Source: JADLHS01 sp044225555
Lineage (GTDB): Bacteria; Verrucomicrobiota; Verrucomicrobiia; Limisphaerales; JADLHS01
NCBI GenBank assembly: GCA_044225555.1
Contig: JBGAIM010000012.1
Coordinates: 1-64,000 of the forward strand
Length of the DNA: 64,000 bases
Reading direction: 5' to 3'
Within the stretch, counting starts at the first letter, position 1. Each line of letters opens with the position of its first letter. The translations under genes and the position numbers were made by a program. This document shows, piece after piece, positions 49,822 through 59,839 of this stretch. A model generated the notes under the pieces. The model ran no database searches, was not told the origin of the DNA, and saw only the letters and a program-made list of their open reading frames with translations.

Positions 49822-49954
49822 GCAACCATTTCCCGCCGGTTAGCCATCGGCGGGAGTTAACCAACAAACCAGTAAATCGTCGGTTCACGGCCGTGAACTC
49901 AAACCACCTGTGGCTCGGGTGACGACGAGACGAATAGAAAGCAAGGAAACAGTT

Positions 49955-50344
49955 ATGGCAGACATCGCAAATATCGTGGAAGAGTTGAGCAAGTTGACGG
50001 TTATCGAAGCCGCTGACCTGGTCAAGAAACTGGAAGAGAAGTGGGGCGTTACCGCCGCTGCTCCCGTCGCCGTCGCCGCCGCTGGTGGTGCCGCGGCCGG
50101 TGCGGCTGCTCCCGCTGCCGCCGCCAAGGACACGTTTGACGTGATTCTGGCCTCGGTGCCGGCAGACAAGAAGATTGCCGTGATCAAGGCGGTCCGCGAG
50201 ATCAAGGCCGGCCTCGGATTGGCCGAAGCCAAGGCTCTCGTGGAAGGCGCGCCCAAGCCGGTGTTGGAAGGCGCGAACAAGGCCGATACCGATTCCGCCA
50301 AGAAGAAGCTGGAAGAAGCGGGCGGCAAGGTCGAAGTCAAGTAA
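49955..50344 (+). CDS. rplL: 50S ribosomal protein L7/L12
   Basis: 129 residues. N-terminal dimer domain ADIANIVEELSKLTVIEAAD, an Ala/Gly-rich hinge, and C-terminal factor-binding domain (FDVILASVPADKKIAVIKAV, REIKAGLGLAEAKALVEG). ATG 49955 is chosen because it gives the canonical start; the frame is open 15 codons upstream. A hairpin follows before rpoB. Confidence 0.97.
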   Translation: MADIANIVEELSKLTVIEAADLVKKLEEKWGVTAAAPVAVAAAGGAAAGAAAPAAAAKDTFDVILASVPADKKIAVIKAVREIKAGLGLAEAKALVEGAPKPVLEGANKADTDSAKKKLEEAGGKVEVK

Positions 50345-50362
50345 TTCACGGGCCGATTGCGT

Positions 50363-50397
50363 GGGGCGACGTCTGGGAAAGGCGTCGCCCCGCTTTC
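50363..50397 (+). terminator. GC-rich hairpin after rplL (attenuator or partial terminator)
   Basis: GGGGCGACG (50363-50371) pairs with CGTCGCCCC (50383-50391), followed by GCTTTCGCC. In other bacteria a partial terminator between rplL and rpoB reduces polymerase gene expression. A second weaker hairpin lies at 50441-50469. Confidence 0.65.
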
Positions 50398-50568
50398 GCC
50401 CCGGGTCCAGGTAGAATCTAAATCAAAAGTCGTAAAACAGCGGAACTCCGCAACGTTATCGGAGTTCGGGTGTTGGCAAGTTCGCGGTTGAACGTCGCGG
50501 CCTTGCCTTGTGTCGTTTGTGTTAAACAACGGTCCGGTCGGGAGATCGGCCAGTAGAAAAAGGTCCAC

Positions 50569-53500
50569 ATGCCATCGCGAGCCACTGAAAGAATCAACTT
50601 CGGCAAGATCAAAGAGATCATCGCCCCGCCGAACCTGATCGAACTGCAAACCAGTTCCTACAAGGAATTCCTCCAAGCCGACTTGGCGCAGTCCAAGCGC
50701 AAAAACCTGGGCATGCAGGCGGTTTTCACCGAGGTTTTCCCGATCGAGAGTTACGACGGCAAGGTGGTGCTTGATTTTCATTCCTATGAAATCGGCGAAC
50801 CGAAAGTCGACTGGCTTGAATGCCTGCGCGAGGGCCTGACCTACGGTGCCCCGCTCTACGTGACGTTCCTGCTCAAGGACGAGAAGGGCAGCAAGGAGGA
50901 AAAAGTATTCATGGGCGAACTGCCGCTCATGACCCCGCAAGGCACCTTTGTCATCAATGGCGCGGAGCGCGTCATCGTCTCGCAGTTGCATCGCTCGCCC
51001 GGCATCGCCTTCGAGGCGGCGCAGCATCCCAACGGCAAGATGCTCCATAGCTTTCGCGTCATCCCGGATCGCGGTTCGTGGTACGAGGCGCAATTTGACA
51101 CGAGCGATTTGCTCTATGTCTATCTGGACCGCAAGAAACGCCGCCGGAAATTTCTCACGACGACGTTGTTCCGCGCCCTCGCGTTCCTGGATGGCGACGC
51201 GAAAGATTCCAAGAAGGATGCCGATAAGAATCGCGGCTCCGACGAGGAAATTCTCAAGCTCTTCTACGAGGTCGAAGACCTCACGGTGAAGGAAGCCGAG
51301 AAGCTCGATGATTTGCAGAACAAGGTTCTGATTCAAGACGCGGTGGATGAGGAGAAGGGGCTCGTCGTTGCCCGCGCGTTTGAACCGTTGTCCAAAGCCG
51401 TTGTGAAGCAGATCGCCGAACTCGGCGTCAAGCACATCAAGGTCGTGGATACCACGCACGATGATGGCATCATCATCAAGTGCATGAAGAAGGATCCGGC
51501 GAAGAATGAAGAGGAGGCCCTCAAGGACATTTATCGCCGCCTGCGTCCTGGCGATCCGCCCACGGCGGCGAATGCCAAGGCGCTCATCAAGCGTTTGTTC
51601 TTTGACGCGAAGCGCTACGACCTCGGTCGCGTGGGTCGGTATAAGATCAACCAGAAGCTCGGTCTCTCGAACAAGAACGAGTCGCGCATCCTGACCAAGG
51701 AAGACCTCGTCGAAGCGACGAAGTATTTGCTCCGCTTGAAAAAGGGTGAAGGTTCACTCGATGACATTGATCACTTGGGCAGCCGCCGCATCCGCACGGT
51801 GGGCGAATTGCTCGCCAACCAATGCCGCGTCGGTCTGGCTCGTACCGAACGTCTCGTCAAGGAACGCATGACGCTGTTCGATCAAAGCGTCGAGCAGATG
51901 ACGCCGCAGAAGCTCATCAACCCGAAGGCGCTCTCGGCTGTGATCCGCGATTTCTTTGGTCGCTCGCAGTTGAGCCAGTTCATGGACCAGATCAATCCGC
52001 TGGCAGAGTTGACGCACAAGCGCCGCTTGTCTGCACTCGGACCGGGGGGCTTGTCACGGGATCGCGCGGGCTTTGAAGTCCGTGACGTGCATCCGTCGCA
52101 CTATGGTCGTATCTGCCCGGTGGAAACGCCGGAAGGTCCGAACATCGGTTTGATCGCGTCGTTGGCGACCTTTGCACGCATCAACGATTTCGGCTTCCTC
52201 GAAACGCCCTATCGCAAGTGCGAAAACGGTCGCGTGACGAATCATCTCGATTACCTCACAGCGGATCGCGAGGAGCAATACATCGTGGCGCAGGCCAATG
52301 CGCCGATTGACGACAAGGGTCATTTCACGACCGACCGCGTCAATTGCCGCTGCCGGGGTGACTTTATTGACGTCGAACCGGCGCGCGTGGACTACATGGA
52401 CGTATCGCCCAAGCAGCTCGTTTCGATTGCCGCGTCGCTGATTCCGTTCCTGGAACACGACGATGCGAACCGCGCGTTGATGGGTTCCAACATGCAACGC
52501 CAGGCGGTGCCGTTGTTGGTCACCGAAGCACCTTTCGTGGCAACGGGTATTGAAGACCGCGTTGCGCGCGACTCGCGTGCCGTCGTCGTGGCGGAAGAAG
52601 CCGGCAAGGTGGCTTCCATCACGGGCAGTCACGTCATCATCACCGAAGACGGTAAGTTGCCGGAGACCAAGAAAAAGATTCGTCACGAGCCAGACAAGGG
52701 CATCTGGGTTTACGAAATCCGGAAGTTCATGCGCTCGAATGCGGCGACTTGCATCAACCAGAAAATTCTCGTCCACAAGGGCGAGCACGTGAAAAAGGGC
52801 CAGGTCATCGCGGACGGTCCTTGCACGCAGAATGGGGAACTCGCCCTCGGCCGCAACGCGCTCGTGGCGTTCATGCCGTGGAACGGTTACAACTTCGAGG
52901 ACGCCATCCTCATTAGCGAGAAGATCGTGAAGGAAGACATCTTCACGAGTATCCACATTGATGAATTCGAAGTTGCCGCTCGCGACACCAAGCTGGGACC
53001 GGAAGAAATCACTCGCGACATCCCGAACCTCGGCGATGAAGCGTTGAAGAATCTCGGCCCGGACGGTGTCATCCGCGTCGGCGCGGAAGTGAAGCCCGGC
53101 GACATTCTCGTCGGCAAGATCACGCCGAAGTCCGAAACTGAACTCGCGCCGGAAGAACGTCTGCTCCGCGCCATCTTCGGTGAGAAGGCCGCGGATGTGA
53201 AGGACACTTCGCTCAAGGTGCCCTCCGGCACCTACGGCATCGTCATGGATGTCAAAGTGTCGGCCAAGAAAGACAGCGACCGCAAGGCTACGACTACCGA
53301 GGACAAGCGCCAGGCCAAGCAGATCGAGGAAGATCACAAGAAGAAGACCGACGAACTGCGCGACCAGTTGACGGAAGCGTTGAGCAACATTCTGCTCGGC
53401 GAAAAAATTCCGCTCGACGTCGTGAACAGCGAGACCGGCGAAATCATCATTCCGGCGAATCGCAAGATCACCAAGACGCTCTTGCGCAAGCTGGCCGACG

Positions 53501-54471
53501 TTTATGACCGGATCGAGATTGATCCGTCGCCGATTCGCAACAAGATCAACGAGATCATCGGCAGCTTCAAAAAGAAGTTCGACGACTTGCAGATGCAGTA
53601 CGACGAGGAGTTGGAACGCGCCGAGGCCGGGGAAGGCGTGGACAGTGGAATCGTCAAGTCGGTCAAAGTCTATATCGCCTCGAAGCGCAAGCTGTCGGTC
53701 GGTGACAAGATGGCTGGTCGCCACGGCAACAAAGGCGTCGTCGCCAAGATCGTGGCCGAGGAAGACATGCCGCATCTCGCGGACGGAACGCCGGTGGAAA
53801 TCGTGTTGAATCCGCTGGGTGTGCCGAGCCGTATGAACGTCGGTCAGGTGTTGGAAACTCACCTGGGCTGGGCGGCGAAGATTCTCGGGTTCAAATACGC
53901 CACGCCGGTGTTCGACGGCATCAAGGAAAAGCAGATTCGCAAGTACCTGGAAGACGCGGGCAAGGTCCAGTCGGATGCCGCCGAGGTGGTGCTGGTGGGT
54001 GAAAACGGCAAGACGCATCTCTACGACGGTCGCACGGGCGATCGGTTCGACCAGGAGATCGTCGTCGGCTACATCTACATGATGAAGCTGGGACACTTGG
54101 TTGCGGACAAGATTCACGCGCGCGCCGTTGGTCCTTACTCCCTCGTTACGCAGCAACCGCTGGGTGGCAAGGCGCAGTACGGCGGCCAGCGCTTCGGCGA
54201 AATGGAAGTGTGGGCGATGGAAGCCTACGGCGCGGCCTACACGTTGCAGGAACTCCTGACCGTGAAGTCCGACGACGTGCAGGGGCGCACGCGCATTTAC
54301 GAAAGCATCGTCAAGGGCGACAACTCGCTGGAAGCGGGTATTCCCGAATCGTTCAACGTGCTGGTCAAGGAAATGCAATCCCTCGGCCTCGACGTCAAGG
54401 TTGGTTACACCAATCCCATTGAACAACCGGCCGACGCGGCGACCGCCGCCGCAGTGCTGGCCTCGGCTTAA
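50569..54471 (+). CDS. rpoB: DNA-directed RNA polymerase subunit beta
   Basis: 1300 residues, normal length. Canonical blocks: GTFVINGAERVIVSQLHRSP, the rifampicin pocket FFGRSQLSQFMDQINPL, RRLSALGPGGLSRDRAGFEV, ICPVETPEGPNIGLI, MPWNGYNFEDAILISEKIV, KMAGRHGNKGVVAKI and QPLGGKAQYGGQRFGEMEVW. The pocket differs from the E. coli consensus at two positions (FGSS to FGRS; DQNN to DQIN). Next gene rpoC starts 35 bp downstream. Confidence 0.98.
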   Translation: MPSRATERINFGKIKEIIAPPNLIELQTSSYKEFLQADLAQSKRKNLGMQAVFTEVFPIESYDGKVVLDFHSYEIGEPKVDWLECLREGLTYGAPLYVTFLLKDEKGSKEEKVFMGELPLMTPQGTFVINGAERVIVSQLHRSPGIAFEAAQHPNGKMLHSFRVIPDRGSWYEAQFDTSDLLYVYLDRKKRRRKFLTTTLFRALAFLDGDAKDSKKDADKNRGSDEEILKLFYEVEDLTVKEAEKLDDLQNKVLIQDAVDEEKGLVVARAFEPLSKAVVKQIAELGVKHIKVVDTTHDDGIIIKCMKKDPAKNEEEALKDIYRRLRPGDPPTAANAKALIKRLFFDAKRYDLGRVGRYKINQKLGLSNKNESRILTKEDLVEATKYLLRLKKGEGSLDDIDHLGSRRIRTVGELLANQCRVGLARTERLVKERMTLFDQSVEQMTPQKLINPKALSAVIRDFFGRSQLSQFMDQINPLAELTHKRRLSALGPGGLSRDRAGFEVRDVHPSHYGRICPVETPEGPNIGLIASLATFARINDFGFLETPYRKCENGRVTNHLDYLTADREEQYIVAQANAPIDDKGHFTTDRVNCRCRGDFIDVEPARVDYMDVSPKQLVSIAASLIPFLEHDDANRALMGSNMQRQAVPLLVTEAPFVATGIEDRVARDSRAVVVAEEAGKVASITGSHVIITEDGKLPETKKKIRHEPDKGIWVYEIRKFMRSNAATCINQKILVHKGEHVKKGQVIADGPCTQNGELALGRNALVAFMPWNGYNFEDAILISEKIVKEDIFTSIHIDEFEVAARDTKLGPEEITRDIPNLGDEALKNLGPDGVIRVGAEVKPGDILVGKITPKSETELAPEERLLRAIFGEKAADVKDTSLKVPSGTYGIVMDVKVSAKKDSDRKATTTEDKRQAKQIEEDHKKKTDELRDQLTEALSNILLGEKIPLDVVNSETGEIIIPANRKITKTLLRKLADVYDRIEIDPSPIRNKINEIIGSFKKKFDDLQMQYDEELERAEAGEGVDSGIVKSVKVYIASKRKLSVGDKMAGRHGNKGVVAKIVAEEDMPHLADGTPVEIVLNPLGVPSRMNVGQVLETHLGWAAKILGFKYATPVFDGIKEKQIRKYLEDAGKVQSDAAEVVLVGENGKTHLYDGRTGDRFDQEIVVGYIYMMKLGHLVADKIHARAVGPYSLVTQQPLGGKAQYGGQRFGEMEVWAMEAYGAAYTLQELLTVKSDDVQGRTRIYESIVKGDNSLEAGIPESFNVLVKEMQSLGLDVKVGYTNPIEQPADAATAAAVLASA

Positions 54472-54506
54472 CCCGGCAACCTTTAATCGCTGAAAGAAAC
54501 TAGCGT

Positions 54507-57500
54507 ATGATCAGTTCCAAAGAAAACGCCCGCGAATTACTCGGCCTCGACAAGGTCAACCAGGTTGACTACGTCGGGATCACGGTCGCGTCCCCCGACG
54601 CGATCCGTTCGTGGTCCAAGGGCGAAGTCAAGAATCCTGAAACCATCAACTACCGCACGTTCAAGCCCGAAAAAGGCGGCTTGTTCTGCGAGCGCATCTT
54701 CGGTCCCGTCAAGGACTGGGAGTGCTCGTGCGGCAAGTATAAACGGATCAAGCATCGCGGCGTGGTCTGTGATCGCTGCGGTGTCGAAGTGACGCTCGCG
54801 CGCGTCCGTCGCGAGCGCATGGGCCACATTGAACTTGCGGTGCCCACGTGCCACATCTGGTTCTTCAAGTGCATGCCGTCCCGCATCGGGCTCGCGCTCG
54901 ACATGACGGCGCGTCACTTGGAACGCGTCATCTATTATGAGGATTACCTCGTGATTGATCCGGGCAACACGCCGCTCAAGCAAAATCAGTTGTTGAGCGA
55001 ACACGAATTTCGCGAGGCTCGCGAAACCTACGGCGCGGAAGCGTTCGTGGCCAAGATGGGCGCGGAAGCGGTGCGCGAGGCGCTGTGCAAGGTTGATCTG
55101 GCGGCCCAGGTCGAACAGTTGCAGCAGGGGATGACCGAAACCAAGAGCAAGCAGATCCGTAAGAAAATTGCCAAGCGCATCAAATTGCTCCAAGGCATGG
55201 GGATTTCCAAAAGCCGGCCGGAGTGGATGATCCTCACCGTGCTGCCGGTGATTCCGCCGGACCTGCGTCCGCTCGTTCCGCTCGAAGGCGGTCGCTTTGC
55301 GACGTCCGACTTGAACGATCTTTATCGTCGCGTCATCAACCGGAACAACCGTCTCAAAAACCTGCTCTCGCTCAAGACGCCGGAAGTCATCATCCGTAAC
55401 GAAAAGCGCATGTTGCAGGAAGCCGTGGACGCCTTGTTCGACAACGGCCGTCATGGCCGTGCCGTCACGGGCGCGGGCAATCGCGCGCTGAAATCTTTGA
55501 GTGACATGCTCAAGGGCAAGAGCGGTCGCTTCCGGCAAAACCTGCTCGGCAAGCGCGTGGACTACTCGGGCCGTTCCGTCATCGTCATCGGTCCGGAACT
55601 CAAGCTCAACCAATGCGGTCTGCCGAAGAAGATGGCCCTCGTGCTGTTCGAGCCGTTCATCATCCGGCGTTTGAAGGAACTCGGCTACGTTCACACTGTT
55701 CGTAGTGCGAAGAAGATGATCGAACGCCAGACCACTGAGGTTTGGGACATTCTCGAAGAAGTCACGAAGGGTCACCCGGTTCTCTTGAACCGCGCGCCGA
55801 CGCTGCACCGTTTGTCCGTGCAGGCGTTCGAGCCGCAGCTCATCGAAGGCGAAGCGATCCGCATTCACCCGCTCGTTTGTACCGCCTACAACGCGGACTT
55901 TGACGGTGATCAAATGGCCGTGCACGTGCCGCTGTCGGTCGAAGCGCAGATGGAAGCTCGTCTCCTCATGATGGCGACGAACAACATCTTCTCGCCGTCA
56001 TCCGGCAAGCCGATCATCACGCCCACGCAGGACATCACGCTGGGTTGCTATTATGTGACGGCGGAGCCGCGCAAGCCGCTGCCAGCGAACCTCAATGAGC
56101 TGGTGCTGTTTGGCTCCAAGTCGGAGGTGGTGTTTGCCTACGACGACGGTGCCGTCAAGACGCACGACCGCATCCGCATTGCGAATCCGGACTTCGGCCG
56201 CAAAACCGTTTACGGTGACTCGACCAGCAAGGTCATTGTCACGACGGTTGGGCGTGTGATCTTCAGTGAGATCTGGCCGGAGGAACTGGGGCTTTACAAC
56301 AAGGCTGCCGGCAAGAGTCAGCTCGGTGATCTCATCTGGCGTTGCTACAAGACGTGCGGTCACGAAAAGACCGTTGTCACACTCGACCGGCTCAAGGAAC
56401 TCGGTTTCCGCGAAGCCACCAAGTCCGGCTGTTCCATCGGCATTGATGACATGATCATTCCGAAGGAGAAGGACCACGAGATCGAAGGTGCGCAGGCGCA
56501 GATCAAGGAAGTCGAGAAGCAGCATCGCAAGGGTATCATCACCTCCGGCGAACGTTACAACAAGATCGTGGACATCTGGACGCACGCGACCGATATGATC
56601 GCGAACGTCATGTTCAAGACCCTGGAACAGAACCAAGGCAAGAAAGAATTCAATCCGGTTTACCTCATGGTGGACTCCGGCGCGCGTGGTAACCGTCAAC
56701 AGGTCCGTCAGCTCGCTGGCGTCCGTGGTTTGATGGCCAAGCCCAGCGGCGACATCATCGAGAAACCGATTCTCGCGAACTTCCGCGAGGGTCTTACGGT
56801 GCTCGAATACTTCATCTCGACGCACGGCGCCCGCAAAGGTCTCGCCGACACCGCGCTCAAGACCGCCGACTCGGGTTACATGACCCGCAAACTGGTGGAC
56901 GTGGCGCAGGACGTGATCATCCGCGAGGAGGATTGCGGCACCAGCAACGGCATTTGGGTGCAGGCGATTTATGAGGGCGAGGACGAAGTCGTCAAAATTG
57001 GCGACCGTATCAATGGTCGCTGCGCTTGCGAAGACATCCCGAATCCTTCCAACCCGAAGGAGTTTCTCATCCGGGCCAACGAGGAATTCGACGAGATCAA
57101 AGCCAAGGCGATTGACGCGGCGGGCTTGGAGAAGGTCAAGATTCGCTCGGTGCTCACTTGCGAAAGCAAGCAGGGCGTTTGTGCGAATTGCTACGGGCGC
57201 AATCTGGCGACCGGCGCCAAGGTCAAGCTCGGTGAAGCCACCGGCATCATCGCGGCCCAGTCCATTGGCGAGCCGGGCACGCAGTTGACGATGCGCACGT
57301 TCCACATCGGCGGCACGGCGGCGGCGCAATTCAAGATTCCGCAGATCAAGGCCAAGTTCGAGGGCACGATCCGCTACAACGACCTCCGCTTGGTGCAACT
57401 CGAAGACGGCAGCAACATCGTGTTGAACAAGAACGGTTCCGTCTCAATCCTGGCCGACGATGGGCGCGAACTGGAGAACCACACCGTGGTTATCGGTGCG

Positions 57501-58643
57501 GTGATCTCCGTCGCGGACGGTGAAAAGGTCAAGAAGGGCGAAACGTTCATTCAGTGGGATCCGTACAACGTGCCGATTCTCTCCGAGAAGGCCGGTCATG
57601 TGAAGTTCCTCGACATCATCGAGGGCGTGACCATGAAGCACGAAGTGGACGAGACGACGCAGCAGGAAGCGATGGTCGTCATCGAACACAAGGAGGACCT
57701 GCATCCAACGATCATCATCAGCGATGACAACGGCGAGGAACTCGGCCGTTATGCGATTCCCTCGGCGGCGCACATCGTCGTCAATGAAGGCGATAAGATC
57801 GTGGCCGGCACGTTGATGGCCAAGACGCCCCGCAAACAGGCGAAGACCAAGGACATCACCGGCGGTCTGCCGCGTGTGGCCGAGTTATTCGAAGCCCGCC
57901 GTCCGAAAGACGCGTCGGAAATCTCGAAGATCGACGGCATCGTGGACTTCGGCGCGAGCGTGCGCGGCAAGCGTTGCATTCTCATCAAGGACCCGGCGAC
58001 GGGCCTGGAAGAGGAGCACCTCATCGCCATCGGCAAACACGTCATCGTGTTCAAGGGCGACTTCGTGAAGAAAGGTCAGCAGTTGACCGAAGGTCCGATG
58101 GACCCGCACGAGATTCTCGACGTCTGCGGTCCGCAGGAATTGCAAGAGCACTTGGTCAACGAAGTGCAGGAAGTTTATCGTCTCCAAGGTGTGACGATTA
58201 ACGACAAGCACATCGAGATCATCGTGCGCCAGATGCTCCGCAAGGTGCGCATCACGGAGCCCGGTGACACGCAATTCCTCTGGGGTGAACAGGTGGACAA
58301 GCTGGAATTCGAAGGCGAAAACGAACGCGTGGAGAAGATGGGTGGCAAACCCGCCGAAGCTTCGCCGGTGCTGCTCGGCATCACCAAGGCATCGCTGGAG
58401 ACGGAATCGTTCCTCAGCGCCGCCAGCTTCCAGGACACCACCCGCGTGTTGACCGAAGCGGCGACCCGCTCACGCATTGACTACCTGCGTGGCTTCAAGG
58501 AAAACGTGATCATGGGTCACATCATTCCCGCCGGCACCGGTTTCGATTATCACCGCAAAGTGGCGTTGAATCCGCTGGTGGAACTCGAAGAGGAAGCGCC
58601 TCCCGTCGAAGAGCCGGTGACGGACAATCCGTTGGCGGTCTAA
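54507..58643 (+). CDS. rpoC: DNA-directed RNA polymerase subunit beta'
   Basis: 1378 residues. Zinc finger 1 is CSCGKYKR...CDRCGVEV; the Mg-binding catalytic motif is NADFDGDQMAV; bridge/trigger helix blocks include EYFISTHGARKGLADTALKT and SIGEPGTQLTMRTFHIGG. Zinc-2 cysteines lie around ITCESKQGVCANCYGR-like sequence (here VLTCESKQGVCANCYGRN). It ends the operon and a rho-independent terminator follows 25 bp after the stop. Confidence 0.98.
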   Translation: MISSKENARELLGLDKVNQVDYVGITVASPDAIRSWSKGEVKNPETINYRTFKPEKGGLFCERIFGPVKDWECSCGKYKRIKHRGVVCDRCGVEVTLARVRRERMGHIELAVPTCHIWFFKCMPSRIGLALDMTARHLERVIYYEDYLVIDPGNTPLKQNQLLSEHEFREARETYGAEAFVAKMGAEAVREALCKVDLAAQVEQLQQGMTETKSKQIRKKIAKRIKLLQGMGISKSRPEWMILTVLPVIPPDLRPLVPLEGGRFATSDLNDLYRRVINRNNRLKNLLSLKTPEVIIRNEKRMLQEAVDALFDNGRHGRAVTGAGNRALKSLSDMLKGKSGRFRQNLLGKRVDYSGRSVIVIGPELKLNQCGLPKKMALVLFEPFIIRRLKELGYVHTVRSAKKMIERQTTEVWDILEEVTKGHPVLLNRAPTLHRLSVQAFEPQLIEGEAIRIHPLVCTAYNADFDGDQMAVHVPLSVEAQMEARLLMMATNNIFSPSSGKPIITPTQDITLGCYYVTAEPRKPLPANLNELVLFGSKSEVVFAYDDGAVKTHDRIRIANPDFGRKTVYGDSTSKVIVTTVGRVIFSEIWPEELGLYNKAAGKSQLGDLIWRCYKTCGHEKTVVTLDRLKELGFREATKSGCSIGIDDMIIPKEKDHEIEGAQAQIKEVEKQHRKGIITSGERYNKIVDIWTHATDMIANVMFKTLEQNQGKKEFNPVYLMVDSGARGNRQQVRQLAGVRGLMAKPSGDIIEKPILANFREGLTVLEYFISTHGARKGLADTALKTADSGYMTRKLVDVAQDVIIREEDCGTSNGIWVQAIYEGEDEVVKIGDRINGRCACEDIPNPSNPKEFLIRANEEFDEIKAKAIDAAGLEKVKIRSVLTCESKQGVCANCYGRNLATGAKVKLGEATGIIAAQSIGEPGTQLTMRTFHIGGTAAAQFKIPQIKAKFEGTIRYNDLRLVQLEDGSNIVLNKNGSVSILADDGRELENHTVVIGAVISVADGEKVKKGETFIQWDPYNVPILSEKAGHVKFLDIIEGVTMKHEVDETTQQEAMVVIEHKEDLHPTIIISDDNGEELGRYAIPSAAHIVVNEGDKIVAGTLMAKTPRKQAKTKDITGGLPRVAELFEARRPKDASEISKIDGIVDFGASVRGKRCILIKDPATGLEEEHLIAIGKHVIVFKGDFVKKGQQLTEGPMDPHEILDVCGPQELQEHLVNEVQEVYRLQGVTINDKHIEIIVRQMLRKVRITEPGDTQFLWGEQVDKLEFEGENERVEKMGGKPAEASPVLLGITKASLETESFLSAASFQDTTRVLTEAATRSRIDYLRGFKENVIMGHIIPAGTGFDYHRKVALNPLVELEEEAPPVEEPVTDNPLAV

Positions 58644-58667
58644 GTCAAAATTGAATCTGTTTCACGC

Positions 58668-58703
58668 GAGGCGCTTTGAGCAATCAGAGCGCCTCGTTTG
58701 TTT
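58668..58703 (+). terminator. Rho-independent terminator of the rpoBC operon
   Basis: GAGGCGCT (58668-58675) pairs with AGCGCCTC (58688-58695), extended by TGA/TCA near the loop, and runs into GTTTGTTTG. Confidence 0.85.
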
Positions 58704-58750
58704 GTGGCGATTCCGTTCGCCGAGGTTGCGGCGAGCGAATCTCACCTGAA

Positions 58751-59827
58751 TCACCGCAGTGTTTCAATCTGCATCTTGGACAGATCACTGACGCCGAGTT
58801 CCAGCAACGAGGCGTTGCGATAGAGTTCCAGATTGGGCCGAACGTTCGCCGCGTGGGCCAGGCGACGCTGCCGATCCAGTTCCTTGACCGAAAGCATGTC
58901 GAGCGCGACGGGGTCAAGGCTGAAGCGGAGTTGATTCAAGACCGCCGAGTAATGCAGCAAGCCGCGCTGCCCGCCTTCATACTGGCAGATGAGCGCGTCG
59001 GTGATGTTGAGCACCACGCGATCGCCCAGGATGGGCAGGGCGTAAATCTCGGGCACGGCTTGCGCCAGCCGGTTCGGGTCGCCCTCGAAACGGTGGGTGT
59101 TGTCCACGCTGCCAATGGCGAGGCTGTAAAGGTTGCCGCACACGCCGGCGGTGTTGTGGTTGAGCAGGGGCGTGATGTTGATAATCTTGGTCAACTCCTG
59201 CGAGACGAGCTTGGAGACAAAAGATTTTCGTCCGATGCCTTCGTCTTTTTTCTCAAATTCCCGGTCGCCAAAGACCAGATTCCCGATCAGTGGCGTGTCG
59301 TAGGCATTCGTTTCATCCCAACCGGATTTGGTGCTGGCGGCGATCCGCACGCCGAGATCTTCGGCGAGTTGAAAGAACCCGGCTTCGCGCAGGTCCGGCT
59401 CTTCTTTGTCCCAAATGATGATCTGGCGGGGGGGCAGGCCGGCGGCGAGAAGGGCCTGTGCCACGGCAGATACGACGGCGGGTCGGGTGCCGCTGTTTGG
59501 ACCGGGCTTGGAATAGACCTTCAAACCAACGGTGTCCTGGGTGGAAACGAGGCTCAACCAGGCTTCGCGCGAAGTGGACTTCCCGGTCAGTTCGGTGATG
59601 CCGCGCCGGACCATCTCCTGCACATTCTCGGCGAGCGGACGAAAAGCTTCGGTGGCGTTTCCGTCTTCGATGATCAACACACTGGAGCCGGAATTGGTGA
59701 TGCGGTCGGTCGTAAAGGCGTCCGTCGCCAGGGAGCTTGGCGCCAACCCGGCAAGCAGCAGCAACGCGAGAATCGTTGGCACGAGAACTCGTGGAAGCAC
59801 TTTGTCTGGCGGTGCGTTTCTTGACAC
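58751..59827 (-). CDS. DUF362 domain protein, exported
   Basis: Protein of 358 residues. Signal-like helix LPRVLVPTILALLLLAGLAP, then a DUF362 region: TVGLKVYSKPGPNSGTRPAV, VSAVAQALLAAGLPPRQIII, WDKEEPDLREAGF, TKIINITPLLNHNTAGVCG, NLYSLAIGSVDNTHRF, VVLNITDALICQYEGGQRG. DUF362 proteins are often Fe-S linked; here no extra ferredoxin cysteine cluster is visible. Start is GTG at 59827 (no ATG gives a signal peptide in place). It is divergent from the TPR lipoprotein gene, separated by only 12 bp. Confidence 0.75.
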   Translation of the reverse strand: MSRNAPPDKVLPRVLVPTILALLLLAGLAPSSLATDAFTTDRITNSGSSVLIIEDGNATEAFRPLAENVQEMVRRGITELTGKSTSREAWLSLVSTQDTVGLKVYSKPGPNSGTRPAVVSAVAQALLAAGLPPRQIIIWDKEEPDLREAGFFQLAEDLGVRIAASTKSGWDETNAYDTPLIGNLVFGDREFEKKDEGIGRKSFVSKLVSQELTKIINITPLLNHNTAGVCGNLYSLAIGSVDNTHRFEGDPNRLAQAVPEIYALPILGDRVVLNITDALICQYEGGQRGLLHYSAVLNQLRFSLDPVALDMLSVKELDRQRRLAHAANVRPNLELYRNASLLELGVSDLSKMQIETLR

Positions 59828-59839
59828 GTCAGGGTGTGA

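Noticed and set aside
49885..51459. Minus-strand frame of 524 codons over rplL and rpoB
   Set aside because: Shadow; covers two genes read on the other strand.
52054..54426. Minus-strand open frame of 790 codons inside rpoB
   Set aside because: Shadow of rpoB codons; His/Val-rich nonsense protein.
54537..57398. Minus-strand open frames inside rpoC
   Set aside because: Antisense shadows of a conserved gene.
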